From positions 1-19,273 of the forward strand of contig DVFW01000040.1 in NCBI GenBank assembly GCA_018713055.1: DNA of 19,273 nucleotides, given 5' to 3'. A model generated the notes under the pieces. The model was not told the origin of the DNA. It worked only from the letters and a program-made list of their open reading frames with translations, and did no database searches. Shown here one piece after another: positions 13,526-19,273 of the stretch (its first letter is position 1; every line of letters begins with the position of its first letter). A program made the translations under genes and the position numbers. Origin of the DNA: Scatavimonas merdigallinarum (GTDB lineage Bacteria; Bacillota; Clostridia; Oscillospirales; Acutalibacteraceae).

Positions 13526-13732
13526 CTTCCCGACGGCGGCAAGCAGTTCATCATTGACCGCCGACACATGGACAACGGGGCGTATGGTCGCCCGCCGTAT
13601 CGCTTGCCGGAGAAATTCGGACTGGCTGATACCGTAAGGGGCAAGCCGCTGTGTGAAGTCGGCGTATTCTTCCTCAGACAGCCGGGTTTTCACAACGCGG
13701 CTGCGGTGGGGCGTGTTGTATCGCTTTGGCAT
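13475..13732 (-). pseudogene. mobC: truncated MobC-type mobilisation (relaxosome) protein
   Basis: From a strong start (AAAGGAGGT 7 bases before the ATG at 13732) the - strand reads MPKRYNTPHRSRVVKTRLSE, then EYADFTQRLAPYGISQSEFLRQAIRR: a ribbon-helix-helix accessory protein of conjugative relaxases. Normal homologues continue after VGKLTAEYGKIGGNLNQ for another 40-60 residues. Here the match ends at KLTAE (about 13515) and the frame runs into reverse DUF4357 sequence to a stop at 13475. The relaxase gene that should follow is absent. This is the left relic of a conjugative or mobilisable element, and the DNA upstream of it (13733-14300) has the look of its mobilisation region. Confidence 0.8.
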
Positions 13733-13781
13733 GGTCGTAACCTCCTTTCACTTATCACAAAAAATGGGCGGGGCTGTTAGG

Positions 13782-13837
13782 TATTTCCGGGGTAGTTCCC
13801 GTCTGCCGGACGGAAATATTTTTGCGGCGTAAGCCGC
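13782..13837. repeat. inverted repeats upstream of mobC, candidate oriT remnant
   Basis: TATTTCCG (13782-13789) and CGGAAATA (13811-13818) form a perfect 8-bp inverted repeat with a 21-bp spacer, which holds GGGTAGTTCC and a CCGTC/GACGG pair. A second hairpin GCGGC-GTAA-GCCGC follows at about 13824-13837. Inverted repeats just upstream of mobC are typical of transfer origins. oriT is an inference; the nick site cannot be identified. Confidence 0.4.
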
Positions 13838-14449
13838 CATAGCAGGGTTTGGGGAAGGCGCTCCCCAACAAGTTTTCCACAGGGGCAAAAGGCGCGGTAA
13901 GCGAATTTTGGTACTGTGGTAGAAACTTGCTCTAAGTAAGCCGCAGACTTTCCCTTATCCAGCACATAGCCCCGGCGCGGGGGCGGGAAACGCTGATACC
14001 GGCGGGAAATATCCGGCTGCAGTGAGGTGGGGCTGCGGTGTGCCGTTTCCCTTTGCCACTCATAAAGCGAATGGAACGGCGGTTTTTACCCACGGTTCTT
14101 CCTTTCCGCTAAAGATACACTTGGAAAGGGCTTTTCTGCCCGCGGTGCGGGGCTTTTTGCAAAGTTTTTCTTGTTTCTTATCGTTCCGGCGGCGGGGGAA
14201 AAGCCAATGCAAAAAGAATAAAAATCTCTCCCTATTTCCTACAAACCATGAAAAAGGAAAAATGACGGGGATTTCATAAAATTTTTCTCTTTGTACCTAA
14301 AGACGGACAACTTTTCAAAATGCCAAATGGACGACAAAAAAGCAGCAAATCTTTTCAGACTTACTGCTTTTCGCTGCCGCCGGTGGCGGTGGGTTATTCA
14401 ATTAGTTTCACAAACTGGAATTTACTTAGCAGACTCGTTTATCCACTCA
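13838..14449. other. GC-rich non-coding relic of a conjugative element
   Basis: About 600 bp without a supportable gene. Frames are short, and none has a good start with a family match. The left 400 bp are GC-rich and look like the non-coding DNA upstream of mobC in conjugative elements; after about 14220 the composition turns A/T-rich. Near 14349 a direct AAAAAAGCAGCAAAT run and a GCTGCCGCCGGTGGC imperfect palindrome (14374-14388) are visible. Confidence 0.4.
14138..14157 (+). terminator. terminator-like hairpin in the mobC upstream region
   Basis: CCCGC-GGT-GCGGG stem followed by GCTTTTT. No gene on the + strand ends nearby, so it is probably part of the relic region. Confidence 0.4.
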
Positions 14450-14539
14450 TCAAGAAGTTTTTAAGTTCTGTATCTTCCCACAATTTTATTCGTGTCTTAC
14501 TTTTACAAATAGAGCATAGAAACCATTCTATTTTTTCAT
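14450..14539 (-). pseudogene. fragment of a cysteine-rich KTR-type protein
   Basis: From an ATG at 14537-14539 behind GTGAGGGG the - strand reads MKK, and after a one-base shift E-W-F-L-C-S-I-C-K-S-K-T-R-I-K-L. This is the start of small 'cysteine-rich KTR' proteins carried by many conjugative elements. The normal second Cys pair (CPKC) is missing. The text ends in ELKNF and passes into unrelated sequence near 14455. It lies just downstream of the CPBP gene on the same strand. Confidence 0.55.
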
Positions 14540-14568
14540 ACTAACCCCTCACCATTGATTTACTCATA

Positions 14569-15363
14569 CTATTCGTCTGCTTTTTTGCTGTATATCACAA
14601 CTGTTAAAATCGAAACAAATACAATCACAGTATTTGCTACAACAGTTCCTGCCCAAGATGTTGTAGTAGTTGCAAAAACAGAATAAGCAGCATTAAACAA
14701 GGTATGAAATAGTACGCACATGAACACATAGCTTTTGCCCGATATTTTGCAGATTGCTCCAAAGAAAAACCTCAAAGCCATACATTGTATGGCAAACATT
14801 CCAAAATTGATAAGTCCTTCTTCATGATTTGTTCCTGGTATGAAAAAAAGCGGAATATGCCATGCAATCCAAATAATACCGGATAAGATACAAGATAGAA
14901 CATAACCAAATTTCTTATTCAGTCCTGGTTGCAAAATATATGCCCAACCTGTTTCCTCCAAGCCTCCGATAAAAAGATTACCTGGTAAGGAAAGAAAAAA
15001 TGTATAAAATGGGAGCGTTAATTCTACACTTCCTATAATAAGAGCGTGTATTGAAAAGTACAGAATAAGTCCTGCAACAACAAAGAAATACGGGTATATG
15101 TTGTTTTTAACGTAAAAAACAGTTTTTAACCATTCCCAAATGTTTATTGTTTTGTTATTTTTCTTTAAGACGAAGTAAGAGGCAATAGCCGGTGACAGAA
15201 TATAGATTGCAAAAGGAATATCCATACAAAATTGCGGTAACGTATTAACTAAACCATAAACTCTATATCCCAATTTTCCAAGAACAATTAAACTGCTTGA
15301 TACAAGATAGGCTATACAAAATGTTAGGACAGTAAAATGCACTATAATTTTTTTATCAGTCAA
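14569..15363 (-). CDS. CPBP-family intramembrane glutamic protease
   Basis: A 264-residue polytopic membrane protein with the CPBP (CAAX protease/bacteriocin-processing) motifs: E136-E137-T-G-W in GGLEETGWAY, HIPLFF around H169, and FHTLFN with H220. Members cleave peptides inside the membrane or give bacteriocin self-immunity. I prefer the TTG at 15363: GGGGGGAG lies 6 bases upstream, and the ATG at 15384 would place that site inside the gene. The coding sequence is A/T-rich compared with the recombinase and mobC regions, so it was acquired separately. Two GTATA-type palindromes precede it and a MarR-like fragment lies upstream on the same strand, suggesting a former regulator-target pair. 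The reading frame is intact. Confidence 0.88.
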   Translation of the reverse strand: MTDKKIIVHFTVLTFCIAYLVSSSLIVLGKLGYRVYGLVNTLPQFCMDIPFAIYILSPAIASYFVLKKNNKTINIWEWLKTVFYVKNNIYPYFFVVAGLILYFSIHALIIGSVELTLPFYTFFLSLPGNLFIGGLEETGWAYILQPGLNKKFGYVLSCILSGIIWIAWHIPLFFIPGTNHEEGLINFGMFAIQCMALRFFFGAICKISGKSYVFMCVLFHTLFNAAYSVFATTTTSWAGTVVANTVIVFVSILTVVIYSKKADE

Positions 15364-15386
15364 AATTTTCTCCCCCCATATCATCT

Positions 15387-15417
15387 GTATAGTTTCTATA
15401 CTGTATATGCGCTATAC
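15387..15417 (-). promoter_or_regulatory. tandem palindromes, candidate operators of the CPBP gene
   Basis: GTATAG-TTT-CTATAC (15387-15401) and GTATA-TGCGC-TATAC (15403-15417) stand 1 bp apart, 24-54 bp upstream of the TTG start. On the - strand a weak promoter, TTGCTT, 16 bp, TACAGT, overlaps the second palindrome. Spacing suggests two repressor dimers on one face of the DNA. Confidence 0.5.
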
Positions 15418-15456
15418 AAAAAAGCAAAAAATAATATTTCGTATAAATAGCTATTA

Positions 15457-15690
15457 TCAATTTTTATTTTCAGAAATTTGTTTGTCAAGGAATTGCTCAA
15501 ATTTTTTTAACATCATAAACAAATCGTTATAAGCACTTTCTGGCATTTCTCTTAATACTACAAAGATTTCATCACTTAGCTGCTCATGAAGTTTTTTATG
15601 CCCTTCATAATAGTTGTCCTCCACAACTTCCAATTTGTCACTGGCTTTATTATACTCTATTTCGTCACATAAGTATAGCTGTCTGCGGCG
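15457..15690 (-). pseudogene. 5'-truncated regulator fragment, MarR-like C-terminus
   Basis: A - strand frame without a start codon, preceded by a stop at 15691-15693, ends ...YYEGHKKLHEQLSDEIFVV then LREMPESAYNDLFMMLKKFE and FLDKQISENKN. The helix pair after YEGHKKLHE resembles the dimerisation helices at the end of MarR-type repressors, but the winged helix is missing, so the assignment is tentative. It is followed by the CPBP gene with two palindromes between. Its 5' end lies only 87 bp from attR. Confidence 0.4.
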
Positions 15691-15776
15691 TTATCTGCCA
15701 AAATCGTATTTGAAGATTGCGGTCAATAGCTTTTCTGTAAGGCTTTGTGCGTCTATGCGCCGCTGTAACCCTCCGG

Positions 15777-15788
15777 TAGGTACCGAAG
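15777..15788 (+). other. attR core of the cotJC element
   Basis: TAGGTACCGAAG, right-end partner of attL, with GG at 15779-15780. The arm 15765-15778 is an imperfect inverted match (11 of 14) to the arm 8860-8873, as expected for the two halves of an attP. From 15776 back to 15691 a - strand frame (QRRIDAQSLTEKLLTAIF..., stop at 15691-15693) is open. Confidence 0.75.
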
Positions 15789-16309
15789 AACTGGCGCATC
15801 TGGAAATGATTGGTGCAATTGTGTACCAGCTTACCCGTGACCTTACGCCGGAGCAAATTAAAGAAGCCGGTTTTGACGCTTATTTTGTTGACCATACAAC
15901 GGGAATTTATCCGTCGTCTGCAGCGGGTGTTCCATTTACGGCGGCATATTTACAGTCTAAAGGCGACGTCATAACAGATCTGCATGAGGATATGGCGGCC
16001 GAGCAAAAGGCCAGAACCACATATGACAATATCCTTCGTTTCACAGACGACCCGGACGTAATAGACCCGATCCGTTTCTTGCGTGCAAGAGAGGTCGTGC
16101 ACTACCAGCGTTTCGGAGAAGGTTTGCGTATTACAACCGATAAGCTCAACAGCAAAAACTTTTATGCGTTTAACCCATCGTTTGACAGATGCGATAAAAA
16201 AGAAAAATGTGAAAAAAAGGCGGAGGAAAAAGGTATGGACCGCGAAAAAAAATGGGATTGTGAAAAAATGTCTGACTTTAACAAAATGCCAGACTGCAAC
16301 AAGCGGTAA
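15781..16309 (+). CDS. cotJC: cotJC 3' part, separated from its start by the element
   Basis: Continues CotJC exactly where the 5' part breaks: GTEELAHLEMIGAIVYQLTR, HEDMAAEQKARTTYDNI and REVVHYQRFGE carry the remaining four manganese-catalase ligands (E65 and H68 in EELAH, the Glu in AAEQKAR, the His in VVHYQRF; numbering of the rejoined protein). The manganese site therefore exists only after rejoining. The catalase-like fold ends at about FYAFNPSFD. A tail of some 40 residues, very rich in Lys, Glu, Asp and with four Cys (CDKKEKCEKKAEEK..., DCEKMSDFNKMPDCNKR), lengthens the protein to 237 residues. No start codon with a ribosome binding site lies near the junction, so this part cannot be made alone. 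Confidence 0.93.
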
Positions 16310-16326
16310 AAAAGTAAAATACAAAA

Positions 16327-16362
16327 AAGCGGCCCGGTACAGTTTTGTCCGGGTCGCTTTTT
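16327..16362. terminator. bidirectional terminator between cotJC and the ABC operon
   Basis: An 11-bp stem (16327-16337 with 16349-16359, one G-T pair), followed by TTTTT on the + strand and by TTTTTT on the - strand. It serves both convergent transcripts. Confidence 0.9.
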
Positions 16363-16375
16363 GACAAAATATTTT

Positions 16376-17038
16376 TTACGAAAGAATCCCACGCTTGCGG
16401 TAAAGAAAATTTGCGCCGACCGCCAGAAAAAGCGCAAAAATAAGTAGCGGGAAATAGGGAAGAAGCAAATCTTCTATCTGTTCTATCCGGTTCACAGAAA
16501 GCATGTTGATATAGGTAAGCGTGCTCATATTGGAATAGATACAGAAAATTTCATACAACACGTTGATTAAAAAGGGTATGGCAATTGTCCTACACAGAAG
16601 CATTAGAAAAAGTGTGGCGGAAGCAAAGACAAGCGACTGCACCATCATCAGCAAATAATCCATCCAGTAATTGTCAAGAAAAATTCCATATAATGCAATA
16701 AGTGCGGTTACATGCAGCGCATACCAGATAAAGATCATAAAAAAGTCTGGCAAAAGGCCAGGTTTGTAAACATACAGCAATTCTTTCCCATTGCCTTCCG
16801 CATATTCACGCAGCCCAAAAAGAATCCACCATGTTGCCATAAATGGAACATACCGCTGCAATTCCATAAAACTCTTTAAAAATGTGGTTTCGCTCATGCC
16901 GGTGCTGCGTACATGTTCTATACTGAGCACGGGAAGTAAAAGAAATAAAACAGCAAGCGGAACCCAATAAAGAAAACGCAGGCTTTTTAAATGGTAATAG
17001 GTAAGCCGAAGCAGGTTCAAATTTTTTTCAATGCGCAT
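16376..17038 (-). CDS. ABC transporter permease-like membrane protein
   Basis: A 220-residue protein with about six transmembrane helices, among them RFLYWVPLAVLFLLLPVLS near the start and YFPLLIFALFLAVGANFLY at the end. The layout is that of ABC-2-type permeases, but no family signature stands out. The start has GGAGG 10 bases upstream. The gene overlaps the end of the ATPase gene by 22 bp. It is the last gene of a three-gene - strand operon and is followed by a bidirectional terminator. The substrate cannot be predicted. Confidence 0.75.
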   Translation of the reverse strand: MRIEKNLNLLRLTYYHLKSLRFLYWVPLAVLFLLLPVLSIEHVRSTGMSETTFLKSFMELQRYVPFMATWWILFGLREYAEGNGKELLYVYKPGLLPDFFMIFIWYALHVTALIALYGIFLDNYWMDYLLMMVQSLVFASATLFLMLLCRTIAIPFLINVLYEIFCIYSNMSTLTYINMLSVNRIEQIEDLLLPYFPLLIFALFLAVGANFLYRKRGILS

Positions 17039-17832
17039 AAAAAACCATCCTCCACAGTGGGGGGCTGCACCGTTCCCGGCTGTTCCTGTGCCGAAAGCAC
17101 GCGGATCATTGCGCGCCCGTTTTCCTCTGTACGGTCTTTTACGAAAAAGTTGCCGTGCAGGTTTTGTTCCATGCTTTGTTCCAGAAGGTAGACCTTCCCC
17201 TTTGCAAGCTGTGCAATTTGCGCACCTGTGCCGTCTGCAATCAATCGTCCTTTGTCCATAATCAAAATATGCCCGCAGGTGGCTTCTACGTCAGACACGA
17301 TATGGGTGGAGATCATTACGGTGCAATTCCGCTTTATGCGCGCAAAAATATTTTTAAACCGCATGCGTTCCTCCGGGTCCAACCCCGCGGTGGGTTCGTC
17401 AAATAGAATAATTTCCGGCTCGCCCAGCATTGCCTGTGCAATCCCCAAACGGCGCACCATGCCGCCGGAAAGTGAAGAAATGCGGTCGTGCATGCGGTCG
17501 GAAAGGTTTACTTCTTCTACATATTGTTCAATTTGCGCCTTTTGTTTTGGCTTGGGTATATTTTTTAAAGTGGCAAAATACGTCATCATTTCAAAAACAG
17601 TCAGCTCGCGGAACATGCCAAATTTTTGCGGCAGATAACCAATGGAAGCACCGTTTGTTATAATGCTGCCGCTTTTGGGGCGGTACAGCCCGCAAATACA
17701 GCGGATCAGAGTGGTTTTTCCTGCTCCGTTTGGGCCAAGCAGGCCGTAGATGCCATACCCAAGCTCTGCTGAAAAGTTATCAAGCGCTTTTTTCTTTTTA
17801 AAAACTTTGGTACAGTCTGTTATTTTAAGCAT
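17017..17832 (-). CDS. ABC transporter ATP-binding protein
   Basis: A 271-residue ABC ATPase: Walker A GPNGAGKT (33-40), Q-loop Q69 in YLPQKFG, signature LSGGM (121-125), Walker B IILFDE (141-146) with D-loop GLD, and H-loop H177 in STHIVSD. The C-terminal 70 residues form the extension usual in ATPases of ABC-2 exporters. The ATG (RBS AAAGGAG, 7 bases upstream) overlaps the end of the upstream membrane-protein gene by 8 bp, and the gene overlaps the permease downstream. It powers the two-membrane-protein transporter encoded around it; direction is probably export. Confidence 0.94.
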   Translation of the reverse strand: MLKITDCTKVFKKKKALDNFSAELGYGIYGLLGPNGAGKTTLIRCICGLYRPKSGSIITNGASIGYLPQKFGMFRELTVFEMMTYFATLKNIPKPKQKAQIEQYVEEVNLSDRMHDRISSLSGGMVRRLGIAQAMLGEPEIILFDEPTAGLDPEERMRFKNIFARIKRNCTVMISTHIVSDVEATCGHILIMDKGRLIADGTGAQIAQLAKGKVYLLEQSMEQNLHGNFFVKDRTEENGRAMIRVLSAQEQPGTVQPPTVEDGFLCALKKI

Positions 17833-19273
17833 AGCAAAACTCCTTTACCAGGTTTTGGGCAAACTGGTTGATAAATTCACGGTTGTTGCACCACAGGATC
17901 ATATGGTCGCCCAAATCCACCATAGGGCCATACCCTGCCCAGCCGGCAAAAGTATTATAGGTTTGAAAAATCTTTTTTTCCCGCAGGTCCAGATGCCGCG
18001 GCGCATTTGAAACCTGCTCTGCTTTTGTTACGGCATTTTGCAGCTCTGCAAGATAATCGCCGTCGATCGGACGCGATTCAAACCCGCCAATGCTCAGCGA
18101 ACAGAAGCGAAAACCGTTTTCTTCTTCTTCTGTTAAAAAGCCGCGCATTAAAGTCAGGCAATCGCTTGTGCCGGAAAAGGCGTTTTTCTCTCCTTCTATG
18201 GCTGGCAGGTTGCAGTAAACGGGCTTGCCGCCGCCGGCGCGCACGGTAAATTGGGAAGAAAAACCGTTTGTTACAGGCGTATATCCCTGCTCGCCTTCGT
18301 TTATATGGTGAAACCCCGCGATGGGATAATACGGAAAACATCCGGGCAGCAGCGCGGCCTGGCTGTTGCTGTATAAAATGGGGCTGTACCCGCTGTAGCA
18401 CAGGACCACCGTATTGCCGGACGGCGGGGCCTGCACCGTTATGTAGTCGCCGTCGCGTACATAAGAAAGCGGGCTTCCGCCTGCGTCTGTCACAGAAGAT
18501 ACCTCATACCCACGGTAGAGCGTAAAGATATATTCGCCGCTTGCCGGCGCGGCTGAAAGCGCCATTTGTACGGTGGCGTCCAGCGCCCGGCCAATTTGCA
18601 GGTTCATATTATAAGCCGCAACGGTAAAGCCGGCTGCCTGCTGCTTTTGGGGATGGTCGCGGTAATATTCGTAATCCCCGCGGGAGATGCTGTCGGGGTA
18701 GGGTCCTAGCTTCATCTCGCTGCCGCCTGCAAAATAGCCAAGCAGGTTGCCGCCTGCCAGAAGCAGGCACAGCAATACGCTTGTAAGGCGCGCCCGGCTT
18801 TTTTTCTTTAAAACAGCGGGCAAAGCCAAAGCCAGCAGCAAAAAGCACCAGAACAGCGTCAGGTTCCAGCGCAGTGTTTCGTTGGAAAGACCATACTGAA
18901 ATTCGGTAATCCACGTGGTATTTTGCGGCAGCACCTTGCTGAAGATCCATTTGGCAGGCCAGAAATTGATATGGCTGCGGTCGCTTGCAAGACCCGGCAA
19001 CATGTCGGACATGGGGCTTAAAATAAAGATAACCAGCGCCATTACGGCATATGCCGGTATGCGTTTGAGCCGCAGCGCAAGGCAGCCGCCCAACAGGCTT
19101 GCAAGCAGGCACAGCAGGAAGACGTCCAAAAAATTCACCATTAGGATATGCCCGTAATACGAAAGGTCTGTTACACCGCCGGCAATGGCAATGCCCAGAT
19201 TAAAACAGCTTGGGATGAAAAACAGCAGAAAAACCAGGCAGGCAGGCACGCAGAAAGCGCTGCCGTACAGCCG
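17825..19273 (-). CDS. ABC transporter membrane protein with extracytoplasmic domain (5' end outside window)
   Basis: At least 480 residues are visible; the frame is open to the window end, so the start is missing. The visible N-terminal third holds about five transmembrane helices (FLLFFIPSCFNLGIAIAGG, FLDVFLLCLLASLLGGC, AVMALVIFILSP, LTLFWCFLLLALALPAVL, LTSVLLCLLLAGGNLLGYF). A large domain follows that probably lies outside the cell. Its ALDATVQMALSAA...YTLYRGYEVSSV-like start, with alternating strands and ITVQAPPSG, recalls the N-terminal beta domain of M1 aminopeptidases, which occurs fused to some ABC-2 permeases. No HExxH zinc motif is present. Overlap with the ATPase gene makes it a subunit of that transporter. 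Confidence 0.7.
   Translation of the reverse strand, partial: RLYGSAFCVPACLVFLLFFIPSCFNLGIAIAGGVTDLSYYGHILMVNFLDVFLLCLLASLLGGCLALRLKRIPAYAVMALVIFILSPMSDMLPGLASDRSHINFWPAKWIFSKVLPQNTTWITEFQYGLSNETLRWNLTLFWCFLLLALALPAVLKKKSRARLTSVLLCLLLAGGNLLGYFAGGSEMKLGPYPDSISRGDYEYYRDHPQKQQAAGFTVAAYNMNLQIGRALDATVQMALSAAPASGEYIFTLYRGYEVSSVTDAGGSPLSYVRDGDYITVQAPPSGNTVVLCYSGYSPILYSNSQAALLPGCFPYYPIAGFHHINEGEQGYTPVTNGFSSQFTVRAGGGKPVYCNLPAIEGEKNAFSGTSDCLTLMRGFLTEEEENGFRFCSLSIGGFESRPIDGDYLAELQNAVTKAEQVSNAPRHLDLREKKIFQTYNTFAGWAGYGPMVDLGDHMILWCNNREFINQFAQNLVKEFCYA

Larger units (their letters stand above)
8860..15780. mobile_element. 6,921-bp skin-like intervening element inserted in cotJC
   Basis: Bounded by a shared core TAGGTAC-N-GAAG, it splits cotJC between codons 62 and 63. 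Removing one copy of the core plus the DNA between restores a 237-codon cotJC without any change of frame. Inside are an apparently intact large serine recombinase, a small ORF behind it, an excisionase-like HTH protein, DUF1801 and CPBP cargo genes, and fragments of several mobile-element genes. Base composition is mosaic: the recombinase and the mobC region are GC-rich, the CPBP/MarR-like part is A/T-rich. Known parallels are skin in sigK and SPbeta in spsM of B. subtilis, excised by serine recombinases in the mother cell. Programmed excision here is inferred. An alternative is a decaying mobile element that simply inactivated cotJC. Confidence 0.85.

Noticed and set aside
13777..13965. 62-aa - strand frame upstream of mobC
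   Set aside because: No ribosome binding site, overlaps the inverted repeats of the candidate oriT and shows no protein family.
13501..14600. Possible CRISPR array or tRNA genes in the non-coding stretch
   Set aside because: No regularly spaced repeats and no cloverleaf with a T-loop GTTCGA-type motif were found; only isolated inverted repeats.
15614..15780. Upstream extension of the cotJC 3' frame (start at 15614)
   Set aside because: The extension is element DNA; homology to CotJC begins only at the GTE codons at the attR core.
8860..15780. Insertion by a transposon with inverted ends and a target duplication
   Set aside because: The ends are not terminal inverted repeats of one another over a normal length, no transposase is present, and the short identical core with palindromic attP symmetry fits site-specific recombination better.

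Overview
The window looks like chromosomal DNA from a strictly anaerobic, endospore-forming member of the Clostridia; an Oscillospirales/Ruminococcaceae-type gut bacterium is my inference from gene content and codon style, not a demonstrated assignment. The clues are two rubrerythrins with a PerR-type regulator, a cotJABC spore-coat operon, Firmicutes-type comEC-holA synteny, strong AGGAGG ribosome binding sites and moderate GC.

Left part (1-8011), almost all on the + strand: perR and a reverse rubrerythrin separated by a 16-bp palindrome; a 59-residue single-pass membrane protein with its own promoter and terminator; a decayed DUF2079 membrane-protein gene on the - strand; a HIT hydrolase and an apt-like phosphoribosyltransferase; comEC (with a degenerate C-terminal beta-lactamase-like domain), holA and a Toprim/DUF4093 RNase M5-like gene; then a classical rubrerythrin behind a consensus promoter and a Fur/PerR-type box.

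Central part (8158-16309): the cotJA-cotJB-cotJC operon, preceded by a candidate mother-cell (sigma-K/sigma-E type) promoter. cotJC is cut in two. Codons 1-62 lie at 8675-8859, and the remaining 176 codons including the stop resume in perfect register at 15781-16309. The 6,921 bp between carry a full-length large serine recombinase, a small companion ORF, an excisionase-like HTH protein, a DUF1801 protein and a CPBP membrane protease, plus many broken genes (GIY-YIG/DUF4357, mobC, a KTR protein, a MarR-like C-terminus, an HTH remnant, a HicA-like start). The ends share TAGGTAC plus GAAG. Joining them in silico restores an intact 237-codon cotJC and creates an attP-like imperfect palindrome centred on a GG dinucleotide. 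The architecture is that of a 'skin-like' intervening element in a sporulation gene, comparable to skin in sigK and SPbeta in spsM of Bacillus subtilis: a mother-cell gene that could be rebuilt by site-specific excision. The joined circle would also restore a 77-codon ORF across attP. Excision is inferred, not shown.

Right part (16327-19273): a bidirectional terminator, then three overlapping - strand genes of an ABC transporter (a large membrane protein with an extracytoplasmic domain cut by the window edge, an ATPase, a six-helix permease).
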